Shown piece by piece: positions 45,287 to 55,200 of a stretch of 64,000 nucleotides of DNA (positions within the stretch are counted from its first letter, which is position 1; each line of letters opens with the position of its first letter). Origin of the DNA: Meinhardsimonia xiamenensis (lineage in GTDB: Bacteria; Pseudomonadota; Alphaproteobacteria; Rhodobacterales; Rhodobacteraceae). A program made the translations under genes and the position numbers. The stretch spans positions 62,001-126,000 of the forward strand of contig NZ_FNFV01000003.1 of NCBI RefSeq assembly GCF_900102905.1, in the 5' to 3' direction. The notes under the pieces are model-generated. The model had not been told where the DNA came from. It worked only from the letters and a program-made list of their open reading frames with translations, and did not search any database.

Positions 45287-46380
45287 GCGGCCCCGATCCC
45301 CGCCACATGGCCCATGCCCTGCGGCTCGCCGCGCGCGGGCTCGGGCACGTCTGGCCGAACCCGGCGGTGGGCTGCGTGATCGAGCGCGAGGGCCGCATCC
45401 TTGGCCGGGGCTGGACGCAACCGGGCGGCCGGCCCCATGCCGAGACGGTGGCGCTTGCACAGGCGGGCGCGGCGGCGCGCGGCGCCACGGCGCATGTGAC
45501 GCTGGAGCCCTGCGCCCATTACGGGCAGACCCCGCCCTGCGCCGACGCGCTGGTGGCCGCCGGCGTGGCGCGGGTGGTGGTGGCGCTCAGCGATCCCGAC
45601 CCGCGGGTGAACGGGCAGGGGATTGCACGGCTGCGGGCCGCCGGCATCGAGGTGGTCGAAGGCGTATGCGCGGCCGAGGCCGAACGACTGCAGGAGGGCT
45701 TCCTGCGGCGCGTGCGCGAGGGCCGGCCGATGGTGACGCTGAAGCTCGCCGCCAGCCTCGACGGGCGGATCGCCACGGCCACCGGCGAGAGCCGCTGGAT
45801 CACCGGCGCCGAGGCGCGCCGCGAGGTGCATGCCCTGCGCGCGCGCCATGACGCGGTGATGGTCGGCGGCGGCACCGCCCGGGCCGATGACCCCGCCCTC
45901 ACCGTGCGCGGTCTGGGCGTGGCGCATCAGCCGGTCCGGGTGGTGCTCTCGCGGCGTCTCGCGTTGCCGGAGGATGGGGTTCTGGCGCGCACTGCGGGCG
46001 AGGTGCCGCTGTGGCTCCTGCACGGGCCGGATGCTCCGGCGGAAGCGCGCGGGCGCTGGGAGGCGCATGGCGCGCGGCTCATCGAGGTGCCGCTTGGACC
46101 GGGTGGGGAGCTTGACGTGACGGCGGCGCTCGTCGCGCTCGGCGCGGCGGGGCTCACGCGGGTGTTCTGCGAGGGCGGCAGCGCGCTCGGGGCATCGCTG
46201 ATGGGCGCGGGGCTTGTCGACCGGCTCATTGTCTTTTCCGCCGGAATGGCGCTTGGTGCAGAGGGGCTGCCCGCGGTGGGCGCGCTGGGTCTTGCGCGCC
46301 TTGCCGAAGCGCCGCGCTTCGCGCTGGAAGAGACGCGCGCGCTCGGCGGCGACGTGATGTCATTGTGGCGGCGCGCGTGA
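45283..46380 (+). CDS. ribD: Bifunctional diaminohydroxyphosphoribosylaminopyrimidine deaminase/reductase RibD
   Basis: RibD performs the second and third steps of riboflavin synthesis. The N-terminal deaminase domain (about residues 1-145) has the zinc motif HAETVAL and [17 protein letters not shown]. The C-terminal reductase domain (about 146-365) includes [18 protein letters not shown] and [18 protein letters not shown]. The start is GTG at 45283, overlapping the nrdR stop as GTGA, and the first residues [19 protein letters not shown] fit the family. The gene is convergent with the helicase. Confidence 0.96.
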   Translation: MSGPDPRHMAHALRLAARGLGHVWPNPAVGCVIEREGRILGRGWTQPGGRPHAETVALAQAGAAARGATAHVTLEPCAHYGQTPPCADALVAAGVARVVVALSDPDPRVNGQGIARLRAAGIEVVEGVCAAEAERLQEGFLRRVREGRPMVTLKLAASLDGRIATATGESRWITGAEARREVHALRARHDAVMVGGGTARADDPALTVRGLGVAHQPVRVVLSRRLALPEDGVLARTAGEVPLWLLHGPDAPAEARGRWEAHGARLIEVPLGPGGELDVTAALVALGAAGLTRVFCEGGSALGASLMGAGLVDRLIVFSAGMALGAEGLPAVGALGLARLAEAPRFALEETRALGGDVMSLWRRA

Positions 46381-46428
46381 AGGCGATGCGCGCAGGGCGC
46401 GCGCGGGTCCGCAAGGCCTGAAGGGCGC

Positions 46429-48783
46429 TCAGAACGGCACGTCGGAGGCGGCGTCGGCGGCAACGACGAAGCTTGCCACCACCTTCTTGCGGCCGGCTTT
46501 GTCAAAGGCGATCTCCAGCTTGTCGCCCTCGATCGCGCAGACAACGCCGTAGCCGAACTTGTCGTGAAACACCCGGTCGCCCTCGGTGAAGGCCGAAACC
46601 GCCTCGAGGTCGATCACCTGATGGCGCGCGGCGCGCGGCTGGCTCATGCCGCGCTCGGCCGAGCGCTCCTGCAGCCGCCGCCAGCCGGGCGAGTTGTAGA
46701 CATCGGCCCGTGCCGCGCGCGCCTCCAGTCCGCTGCCGTGCGCCGTCGCGGCGGCGCCGTAGCCCCCGCCGTAGAGGCCCGGCGGGGTGAGAACCTCGAC
46801 ATGCTCCTCGGGCAGCTCGTCGATGAAGCGCGAGGGCAGGGCGGACTGCCACTGCCCATAGACGCGGCGATTGGCGGCGAATGAGATGGTGCAGAGCTCC
46901 TCTGCCCGGGTGATGCCGACATAGGCAAGCCGCCGCTCCTCCTCGAGGCCCTTGAGGCCGTTCTCGTCCATCGAGCGCTGCGAGGGAAAGAGCCCGTCCT
47001 CCCAGCCCGGCAGGAACACCGCCGGAAACTCGAGCCCCTTGGCGGCGTGCAGCGTCATGATTGACACTTTCGCACCTTCCGCCTCGGTGTCGTTGTCCAT
47101 GATCAGCGCGACATGCTCGAGAAAGCCCTGAAGGTTTTCAAATTCCTCAAGCGCCTTCACGAGTTCCTTGAGGTTCTCGAGCCGCCCCGGCGCCTCGGGT
47201 GTCTTGTCGTTCTGCCACATCTCCGTGTAGCCCGACTCGTCGAGGATCTGCTCGGCGAGCTCGATGTGGGAGGCCTTCGGGTCGAGCGCCAGCGCGTGCC
47301 AGCGGGCGAAGGCGGCGGCAAGGCGCAGCATCTCGCCCTTCGCCTTGCCGGTCAGCGCCCCGCTCTCGGCCGCCCTGCGGGCCCCCTCGAGCAGCGGCAC
47401 GCCCGCCTCGCGCGCCGTGCGCTGGATCACCTGCATCGCCTTGTCGCCGATGCCGCGCTTGGGCGTGTTGGCAATGCGCTCGAAAGCGAGGTCGTCATCG
47501 GGCGAGACGGCGAGGCGAAAATAGGCCATGGCATCGCGGATCTCGCGCCGCTCGTAAAAGCGCGGCCCGCCGATCACCCGGTAGGGCAGGCCGATGGTCA
47601 GGAATCTGTCCTCGAAGGCGCGCATCTGATGCGAGGCGCGCACCAGAATGGCGATTTCGTCCAAGCCGAAGGCGCGCATGCCGCGCGTGCCCTTCTGCAT
47701 CGCCTCGATCTCATCGCCGATCCAGCGCGCCTCCTCCTCGCCGTCCCAATGGCCGATGAGGCGGACCTTCTCGCCCTCCGCGCGGTCGGTCCAGAGCGTC
47801 TTGCCAAGCCGCCCGGCATTGGCCGCGATCAGCTTCGAGGCGGTGGCAAGGATATGCGGCGTCGAGCGGTAGTTCTGCTCGAGCCGGATCACGCGGGCGC
47901 CGGGAAAGTCCTTCTCGAAGCGCAGGATGTTGCCCACCTCCGCCCCGCGCCAGCCATAGATCGACTGATCGTCGTCGCCCACGCAGCAGATGTTGCGATG
48001 CCCGCCGGCGAGAAGCCTCAGCCAAAGATACTGGGCGATGTTGGTATCCTGATACTCGTCGACGAGGATGTAACGAAACCAGCGGCGGTATTGTTCGAGA
48101 ATGTCATCATGGCCCTGGAAGATCGCCAGCACGTGCAGGAGCAGGTCGCCGAAGTCGACGGCGTTGAGCTCGCGCAACCGTTCCTGATACTGGGCGTAAA
48201 GCGCAATGCCCTGCCGGTTGAAGGCATTCGCTTCGCCTGCCGGCACCTTGTCGGGCGTCCAGGCGCGGTTCTTCCAGTTGTCGATGATCGCGGCAAGCTG
48301 GCGGGCCGGCCAGCGCTTCTCGTCGATGTTCGCGGCCAGGATCAGCTGTTTCAGCAGCCGCACCTGGTCGTCGGTGTCGAGAATGGTGAAGTTCGGCTTG
48401 AGCCCCACAAGCTCGGCATGGCGACGCAAGAGCTTCACGCAGATGGCGTGGAAGGTTCCGAGCCAGGGCATGCCTTCCACCGTCTGGCCGAGCAGTTGCG
48501 AGACGCGCTCCTTCATCTCGCGCGCAGCCTTGTTGGTGAAGGTCACGGCCAGAATCTCGTTGGGCCGCGCGGTGCCGGTGTGCAGAAGATGCGCGATGCG
48601 CGCGGTCAGCGCCCGCGTCTTGCCCGTGCCCGCCCCGGCAAGCATCAGCACCGGGCCATCGAGCGCCTCGACGGCTTCGCGCTGGGCGGGGTTGAGACCC
48701 TCCAGGTACGGCGCAGGGCGCCCGGCGGCGAGCGCGCGGGCCGACAGGGTGCCGGGGGCAGAAGCGTCTTCGGGCATGGTCAT
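46429..48783 (-). CDS. UvrD/PcrA/Rep-like DNA helicase (SF1A)
   Basis: This 784-residue 3'-5' helicase of superfamily 1A takes part in repair and replication restart. It has the Q motif and NPAQREAVEALDGPVLMLAG, Walker A AGAGTGKT, motif Ia (AVTFTNKAAREMKER), the DEYQDTN motif II, GDDDQSIYGWRGA motif III, LEQNYRST motif IV, MTLHAAKGLEF motif V and VGITRAEE motif VI. A C-terminal Tudor-like segment (DRVFHDKFGYGVVCAIEGD) is typical of PcrA/UvrD. I start at ATG 48783, which follows AGGAG. Longer starts at 48801 or 48843 would either lack a ribosome binding site or run through a LexA-type box. Confidence 0.95.
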   Translation of the reverse strand: MTMPEDASAPGTLSARALAAGRPAPYLEGLNPAQREAVEALDGPVLMLAGAGTGKTRALTARIAHLLHTGTARPNEILAVTFTNKAAREMKERVSQLLGQTVEGMPWLGTFHAICVKLLRRHAELVGLKPNFTILDTDDQVRLLKQLILAANIDEKRWPARQLAAIIDNWKNRAWTPDKVPAGEANAFNRQGIALYAQYQERLRELNAVDFGDLLLHVLAIFQGHDDILEQYRRWFRYILVDEYQDTNIAQYLWLRLLAGGHRNICCVGDDDQSIYGWRGAEVGNILRFEKDFPGARVIRLEQNYRSTPHILATASKLIAANAGRLGKTLWTDRAEGEKVRLIGHWDGEEEARWIGDEIEAMQKGTRGMRAFGLDEIAILVRASHQMRAFEDRFLTIGLPYRVIGGPRFYERREIRDAMAYFRLAVSPDDDLAFERIANTPKRGIGDKAMQVIQRTAREAGVPLLEGARRAAESGALTGKAKGEMLRLAAAFARWHALALDPKASHIELAEQILDESGYTEMWQNDKTPEAPGRLENLKELVKALEEFENLQGFLEHVALIMDNDTEAEGAKVSIMTLHAAKGLEFPAVFLPGWEDGLFPSQRSMDENGLKGLEEERRLAYVGITRAEELCTISFAANRRVYGQWQSALPSRFIDELPEEHVEVLTPPGLYGGGYGAAATAHGSGLEARAARADVYNSPGWRRLQERSAERGMSQPRAARHQVIDLEAVSAFTEGDRVFHDKFGYGVVCAIEGDKLEIAFDKAGRKKVVASFVVAADAASDVPF

Positions 48784-48824
48784 GGCTCCTAGATAGCCCA
48801 TGGCAGGCGGCCTGAAAAGCGCCT

Positions 48825-48839
48825 GTTCGGCAAATGTTC
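48825..48839 (+). promoter_or_regulatory. LexA (SOS) box
   Basis: GTTCGGCAAATGTTC is an exact match to the alphaproteobacterial LexA operator GTTC-N7-GTTC. It lies about 42 bases upstream of the start codon of the UvrD-like helicase on the opposite strand, a normal operator position. The diguanylate cyclase gene starts 138 bases away in the other direction. Confidence 0.75.
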
Positions 48840-48976
48840 GCAAGCGCCGGCAATGCTGCGCCGTGCGCTTTGCGCCACGAATTCCCGCGCGGCGTCTAAC
48901 GGGTCCTTAAGGTTTCTCGCCCAGTGTGCCGCAACGGGGCCAGTCGGCCGCAGGCGCGGTCTGGGCGGAGTGCGAG

Positions 48977-50905
48977 ATGTTGGCAGCTGCGACACGGGCG
49001 CCGAAGGGCGTCGCGCGAGTGATTCGGCGGGGTTTGCTCCGCTACGGGGCGCTCTTGCGTCATCGCGGCCTGCGCTGGCTGGCGATGTTCGTTCCTGCGG
49101 CCATCGCGGTCACGGTCGCGGTGGTTGTGCTGGTGCCCGAGCCGGCGGCCGATCAGCTTCTGTTGCGCGATGTGGTGCGAAAGTCGGAGCTCTGGCGCCG
49201 CCAGATCCTTGGGCTGCTCCTTGGCGGTTCGACGGTGTTCGAGAGCGGCGAATTCTCGCGCGCCGACCGCGAGTCGCTCGCCCGCGTCACCCATGCCTCC
49301 GACATCTTCCTCCTGCGCCTGTTCGACGCCGGGGGCCGGCTCATATGGTCGAGCCGCGGCGGCGGCGAGGGTGTGATGGACGAGAGCCTCCCGCCTGACG
49401 TGCTGCGCGGTGAAACCGTCGCAAGCTTGCGCCCCCTGCACGAAGGGGAGGTGGACAATCTCTGGCTCCACGCCGCCAACCCGGGTGATCGGGAGGAGTT
49501 GCGCTGGGTGGCGACCGTCTATCGCACCGTTGAGAGGGATGGACGGCTCGTGGGCGCGATGGAGTTCCACTCCGACATCACCGACACCCGCCGCCCGGTC
49601 GTGCGGCTGCTGCGCAGCGTCATCGGCGGGCTCGGCTCGCTTGGGCTTGCGGTCACGATCGTCGGGCTGATCATGACGACCCGCGCCAGCCGGCGGCGGC
49701 TGAACGAATTGCGCGAGCGGGCCGAGCGGGATGCGCAGATCATGGCCGAACAGGTGAAGCTCGCCCGCGAGGTTCAGCTGCTCAGCGACCTCAACGAGTG
49801 GCTGCAGTCGGCTTCGACGCTTGACGAGCTGTTTGGCATGATTTCGCGCTTCATGGGCCATATCATGCCGCTCAGCGAGGGGGCGATCTATGTCTATTCC
49901 AATTCGCGCGATGTGCTCGACGGTGGCGTGGGCTGGAATGGCATGGAGGTCGAGGATCACATCCGCCCCGATTCCTGCTGGGCGCTCAGGCGCGGCCGCA
50001 CCTTCGTGCATGGCACGACCGAGGTCAGCTTCTCATGCGCGCATGTGGAGCCCCACGACGGCAGGCCCTACTTCTGCTTCCCGATCCTTGCGCATGGCGA
50101 GACGGTGGGGCTGATGCACCTTCGCGCGGCTCCGGAGGAGACCGCGGCGGAGTTTCGCGAGTCGCGCAAGCTCGCCCAGATCTGTGCCGAGCAGATCTCG
50201 ATGGCGATCGCCAATGTGCGGCTACGCGATCAGCTTCAGGAACAGTCCGTGCGCGACCCGCTGACCGGGCTCTACAACCGCCGCCACATGATGGACCGGC
50301 TGCGCGCGCTCACCGAGCGGGCGCGCAACGGTGGCGAGCCGGTTGCGCTGCTGGCGATCGACGTCGATCATTTCAAGAAATTCAACGACAACCACGGCCA
50401 TGACGCGGGCGACATGGTGCTCAGGGCCGTGGCCACGGTGCTCGATCAGTCGGTCTCCGGCGAGGAGATCGCCTGCCGGCCCGGAGGTGAGGAATTCGCC
50501 CTCGTGCTGCCCGGTGTGGGCGGCGAGGCTGCACTTGCGCGCGCCGAGGCGCTGCGGGCGGCGGTGGAGGCGATCGAGGTGCGTTACGGCGACAGAATGC
50601 TGCCGCGGATCACCATTTCGGTCGGGGTTGCGGAGTTTCCGCGCGATGCGGCGATGGTGCAGGAGCTGATCCTTGCATCCGACCGAGCGCTTTACGCGGC
50701 CAAGGCCCAGGGGCGCAATCGCGTTGTCGCCTGTGCTGGCGCGGGCGTGACCGCGACGCGCGGCGGCGCAGGCGTGGGCGCGGCGCCCGGCGTGGCGGGC
50801 GCGGATGGTTCGCGGAACGCGGCAGAAAGGCTGGCGCGGCTCCCGCGCATGCGGGCTGGTGGCGGGAGTGCGCAATCGGCGGGCGAACGCGACGTGCCCG
50901 GTTGA
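48977..50905 (+). CDS. GAF-GGDEF diguanylate cyclase, membrane-anchored
   Basis: This 642-residue protein has two transmembrane segments (AMFVPAAIAVTVAVVVL near residue 40; LGSLGLAVTIVGLIMTT near residue 220) bracketing a periplasmic domain. A coiled-coil region, a cytoplasmic GAF domain (about 260-400) and a C-terminal GGDEF domain follow. The active-site loop is GGEEF (from residue 503), and DVDHFKKFNDNHGHDAGDMVLRAV is intact, so it should make cyclic di-GMP. The inhibitory RxxD site before GGEEF is not conserved (Ser and Glu instead). A low-complexity tail of about 55 residues rich in Gly, Ala and Val follows. The ATG at 48977 is preceded by GGAGTGCGAG. Confidence 0.92.
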   Translation: MLAAATRAPKGVARVIRRGLLRYGALLRHRGLRWLAMFVPAAIAVTVAVVVLVPEPAADQLLLRDVVRKSELWRRQILGLLLGGSTVFESGEFSRADRESLARVTHASDIFLLRLFDAGGRLIWSSRGGGEGVMDESLPPDVLRGETVASLRPLHEGEVDNLWLHAANPGDREELRWVATVYRTVERDGRLVGAMEFHSDITDTRRPVVRLLRSVIGGLGSLGLAVTIVGLIMTTRASRRRLNELRERAERDAQIMAEQVKLAREVQLLSDLNEWLQSASTLDELFGMISRFMGHIMPLSEGAIYVYSNSRDVLDGGVGWNGMEVEDHIRPDSCWALRRGRTFVHGTTEVSFSCAHVEPHDGRPYFCFPILAHGETVGLMHLRAAPEETAAEFRESRKLAQICAEQISMAIANVRLRDQLQEQSVRDPLTGLYNRRHMMDRLRALTERARNGGEPVALLAIDVDHFKKFNDNHGHDAGDMVLRAVATVLDQSVSGEEIACRPGGEEFALVLPGVGGEAALARAEALRAAVEAIEVRYGDRMLPRITISVGVAEFPRDAAMVQELILASDRALYAAKAQGRNRVVACAGAGVTATRGGAGVGAAPGVAGADGSRNAAERLARLPRMRAGGGSAQSAGERDVPG

Positions 50906-51036
50906 GCGCCTGAGCGCCCGCACCTGCCCGTGTGCAGCACGCGCCGCCACGCCGCGGCTGCAGGACTGGTCGTGTCCGCCGGATTGGTCGCGCCTGCCGG
51001 ATTGTCGGGGGCGGCGCGGGCGCGTATGGGTTGGCC

Positions 51037-52197
51037 ATGGATCTGGACCACAGCCATCCTGCCATCAGCGATCTCGCCGCACGCGCGCGGCGGCGAATCC
51101 CGCGCTTTGTGTGGGACTATCTCGACAGCGCGACCGGGTCGGAATCGACCCTGCGCCGCAATCGCGAGATGCTCGATTCGGTGCGGCTTGTGCCTTCCAT
51201 ACTGCACGGCGAGATCGCGCCGGATCTCTCCACGCAGCTCCTCGGCCGGGAGTGGAGCCGGCCTTTCGGGATCGCGCCGGTGGGCATGTCGGGGCTGATG
51301 TGGCCCGATGCCGAGCGCATCCTCGCCGGAATGGCCGGCGCGACGAACATACCCTACTGTCTTTCCACGGTGGCGACGCGCACGCCCGAGGAGGTCGGCC
51401 CGCATGTGGCAGAAGCGGGCTGGTTCCAGCTCTACCCGCCGCGTGACCGTGAGATTCTGACCGACATGCTGCGGCGGGCGCGTTCGGCAGGGTTCCGCAC
51501 GCTGGTGCTGACCGTCGATGTGCCCGTGGCCAGCCGCCGCGAGCGTCAGCGCAAGGGCGGCTTGACCCACCCGCCGCGGCTGACGCCGCGGATCATGGCA
51601 CAAACGGCGATCCGCCCGGCCTGGGCGCTCGGAACGCTTCGCCATGGCATGCCGCGGCTGCGGTTCATGGAAAGCTACAGGAGCCATCGCGGCCCGCTGC
51701 CCTCGACTCAGCACATCGGTTATTTGCTGCGCACGTCGCCCGACCGCGACTATCTCGCGCGTCTGCGCGATGCCTGGAAGGGGCCGCTGGTGGTCAAGGG
51801 GGTGCTGCGCGCCGACGACGCGGCGGCGCTGGTCGGGGCCGGGGTGGACGCCGTCTGGGTGTCGAATCACGCCGGACGGCAGTTTGACGCCGCTCCGTCG
51901 ACGATCGAGGTGCTGGCGGCCATCCGTGCCGCCGTGCCGGCCGGCTTTCCCGTCATCTTCGACTCCGGCGTCGAGAGCGGGCTCGACATCCTGCGCGCCT
52001 TCGCGCTCGGGGCGGATTTCGTCATGCTTGGCCGCGCCTTCCATTACGGGCTTGCCGCCTTTGGCCGGCGAGGGGCCGCGCATGTGGTGCACATTCTCAC
52101 CGAGGATCTGAAGGCCAACATGGGCCAGCTCGGCATTGCCCGGCCCGAAGAGGCGCGTCATGTGCCGCTGATCGGCCCCGTCGCGCGCGCGCCATAG
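51037..52197 (+). CDS. FMN-dependent alpha-hydroxy-acid dehydrogenase/oxidase
   Basis: This 386-residue TIM-barrel flavoprotein belongs to the LldD/glycolate oxidase family. It begins with a helical segment (ARARRRIPRFVWDYLDSATGSE). The FMN-binding PFGIAPVGMSGL and the catalytic region VSNHAGRQFD follow, the latter with the active-site His and Arg (canonical HGGRQLD). The phosphate-binding loop is FDSGVESGLDILRAFALGAD. A quinone or cytochrome acceptor and an L-2-hydroxy acid substrate such as lactate are plausible, but the HAGRQFD variant makes the exact substrate uncertain. It follows the diguanylate cyclase gene by 131 bases, and the ATG at 51037 is preceded by GGGTTGG. Confidence 0.91.
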   Translation: MDLDHSHPAISDLAARARRRIPRFVWDYLDSATGSESTLRRNREMLDSVRLVPSILHGEIAPDLSTQLLGREWSRPFGIAPVGMSGLMWPDAERILAGMAGATNIPYCLSTVATRTPEEVGPHVAEAGWFQLYPPRDREILTDMLRRARSAGFRTLVLTVDVPVASRRERQRKGGLTHPPRLTPRIMAQTAIRPAWALGTLRHGMPRLRFMESYRSHRGPLPSTQHIGYLLRTSPDRDYLARLRDAWKGPLVVKGVLRADDAAALVGAGVDAVWVSNHAGRQFDAAPSTIEVLAAIRAAVPAGFPVIFDSGVESGLDILRAFALGADFVMLGRAFHYGLAAFGRRGAAHVVHILTEDLKANMGQLGIARPEEARHVPLIGPVARAP

Positions 52198-52285
52198 CGG
52201 CGGCGCGTTCGGGCGCGCTGGGATGTTTACCGCTGGCGCGCTTTCCCCTAGAGATGCTGCAACTGCGAAATCGGGGAGGGCAGGC

Positions 52286-55200
52286 ATGGCCGAATTCCGC
52301 AAGATCCTTGTCGCCAACCGCGGCGAGATCGCCATCCGTGTGATGCGCGCGGCCAATGAGCTGGGCAAGAAGACGGTGGCGGTCTACGCGGAGGAGGACA
52401 AGCTGAGTCTCCACCGCTTCAAGGCCGATGAGGCCTACAAGATCGGCGGCGGGCTCGGGCCGGTGGCGGCCTACCTCTCCATTCCCGAGATCATTCGCGT
52501 GGCGCGCCAGAGCGGCGCGGACGCGGTGCATCCGGGCTACGGGCTTCTCAGCGAGAACCCCGAATTCGTGGAGGCCTGCGAGGCGGCGGGTCTCGCCTTC
52601 ATCGGCCCGAAGGCGGAGACCATGCGCGCGCTTGGCGACAAGGCAAGTGCCCGCAAGGTGGCCATTGCGGCGGGGGTGCCGGTGATCCCGGCCACCGATG
52701 TGCTGGGCGACGACATGGAGGCGATCCGCGCCGCGGCCGAGAAGATCGGCTATCCTCTGATGCTCAAGGCCAGTTGGGGCGGCGGCGGGCGCGGCATGCG
52801 CCCGATCTTCGGGCCGGACGAGCTTGAGGCGAAGATCCTCGAGGGCCGGCGCGAGGCCGAGGCCGCCTTCGGCAACGGCGAGGGGTATCTTGAAAAGATG
52901 ATCCCCCGCGCGCGCCATGTCGAGGTGCAGATCCTCGGCGACTCCCAGGGCAACATCTACCACCTGTGGGAGCGCGACTGCTCGGTGCAGCGGCGCAATC
53001 AGAAGGTCGTCGAGCGTGCGCCGGCGCCCTACCTCTCCCCCGCCCAGCGCGAGACGCTCTGCGCGCTCGGCAAGAGGATCGCCGAGGCGGTCGGCTACCA
53101 GAACGCTGGCACCGTCGAGTTCCTCATGGACATGGAGACGGGCGAATTCTACTTCATCGAGGTCAATCCCCGCATCCAGGTCGAGCATACGGTCACCGAG
53201 GAGGTGACCGGCATCGACATCGTCCAGGCCCAGATCCGCATCGCCGAGGGCAAGAGCCTCGTCGAGGCCACGGGCGTTGCCGCTCAACATGACGTGCAGC
53301 TCAACGGCCACGCCATCCAGTGCCGGATCACCACCGAGGATCCGCTCAACAACTTCATCCCCGACTATGGCCGCATAACCGCCTATCGCGGCGCCACGGG
53401 CATGGGCATCCGCCTTGACGGCGGCACCGCCTATTCGGGCGCGGTCATCACCCGCTACTATGACTCTCTTTTGGAAAAGGTCACCGCATGGGCGCCCACG
53501 CCCGAGGCGGCGATTGCGCGGATGGATCGGGCCTTGCGCGAATTCCGCATCCGCGGCGTGGCCACGAACATCGCCTTCGTCGAGAACCTGCTGAAGCACC
53601 CGACCTTCCTGAACAACGAGTATCACACCAAGTTCATCGACGAGACGCCGGAGCTCTTCGATTTCGCCCCGCGCCGGGACCGGGCGACGAAGATCCTCAC
53701 CTACATCGCCGACGTCACCGTCAACGGCCACCCGGAGACCAAGACGCGCCCGCGCCCGCCCGAGGGGCTCAAGACGCCCGAGCCGCCGCGACTGAGGGCC
53801 GAGACGCCGCCGCCGGGCACGCGCCAGATCCTCGAGGAGCGCGGCCCCGAAGGGCTTGCCGAGTGGATGAAGGCGCAGGAGCGGCTCCTGATCACCGACA
53901 CAACCATGCGCGACGGCCACCAGTCGCTTCTGGCCACGCGCATGCGCTCGATCGACATGATCCGCGTGGCGCCTGCCTATGCGGCGAACCTGCCCACGCT
54001 GTTTTCGGTCGAGTGCTGGGGCGGTGCCACCTTCGACGTGGCCTACCGCTTCCTGCAGGAATGCCCCTGGCAGCGGCTGCGCGATCTGCGCGCGGCGATG
54101 CCGAACCTTCTCACCCAGATGCTCCTGCGCGCCTCGAACGCCGTCGGCTACACCAACTACCCCGACAATGTGGTGGTCAGCTTCGTGCGCCAGGCGGCGG
54201 CCTCGGGGGTGGACATCTTCCGCGTCTTCGATTCGCTCAACTGGGTCGAGAACATGCGCGTCGCCATGGACGCGGTGATCGAGACCGGCAAGGTCTGCGA
54301 GGGCACGATCTGCTACACGGGCGATCTTCTCGATCCGGCGCGTTCGAAATACGACCTGAAATACTACGTCAACATGGCCCGCGAGCTGGAGGCGGCCGGC
54401 GCCCACATCCTCGGCATCAAGGACATGGCGGGCCTCCTGAAACCGGCGGCGGCCACGGCGCTTTTCACCGCGCTGAAGGAGGAGGTGGGCCTGCCCATCC
54501 ACTTCCACACCCATGACACGGCGGGTATCGCCTGCGGCACGATCCTTGCCGCGGCCGAGGCGGGAGTGGATGCGGTGGACTGCGCGATGGACGCGCTTTC
54601 GGGCAACACCAGCCAGGCCACGCTCGGCACCGTCGTCGAGGCGCTGCGCCACACCGCCCGCGACACCGGGCTCGACATCGGCGCGATCCGCGAGATCTCC
54701 AACTACTGGGAGGCGGTGCGCGCCCATTACGCCGCCTTCGAATCGGGGCTGCAGGCGCCCTCGTCGGAGGTCTATCTGCACGAGATGCCGGGCGGGCAGT
54801 TCACCAACCTCAAGGCGCAGGCGCGTGCGCTGGGGCTCGAGGAGCGCTGGCACGAGGTGGCCGAGATGTATGCCGCGGTGAACCGCATGTTCGGCGACAT
54901 CGTGAAGGTCACGCCTTCGTCCAAGGTTGTGGGCGACATGGCGCTGATGATGGTGGCCCAGGGGTTGACCCCTGAACAGGTGCTGGACCCGGAGGTGGAG
55001 GTCGCCTTTCCCGACAGCGTGGTGGACATGCTGCGCGGCAATCTCGGCCAGCCGCCGGGGGGCTGGCCCGAGGTGCTGGTGAAGAAGGCGCTGAAGGGCG
55101 AGACGCCGTTCACCGACCGGCCCGGCAAGCATCTGCCGCCGGCCGATCTCGAGGCGGCGCGGGCCGAGGCGGAGAAGCTCTGCGGCGAGAACATCGACGA

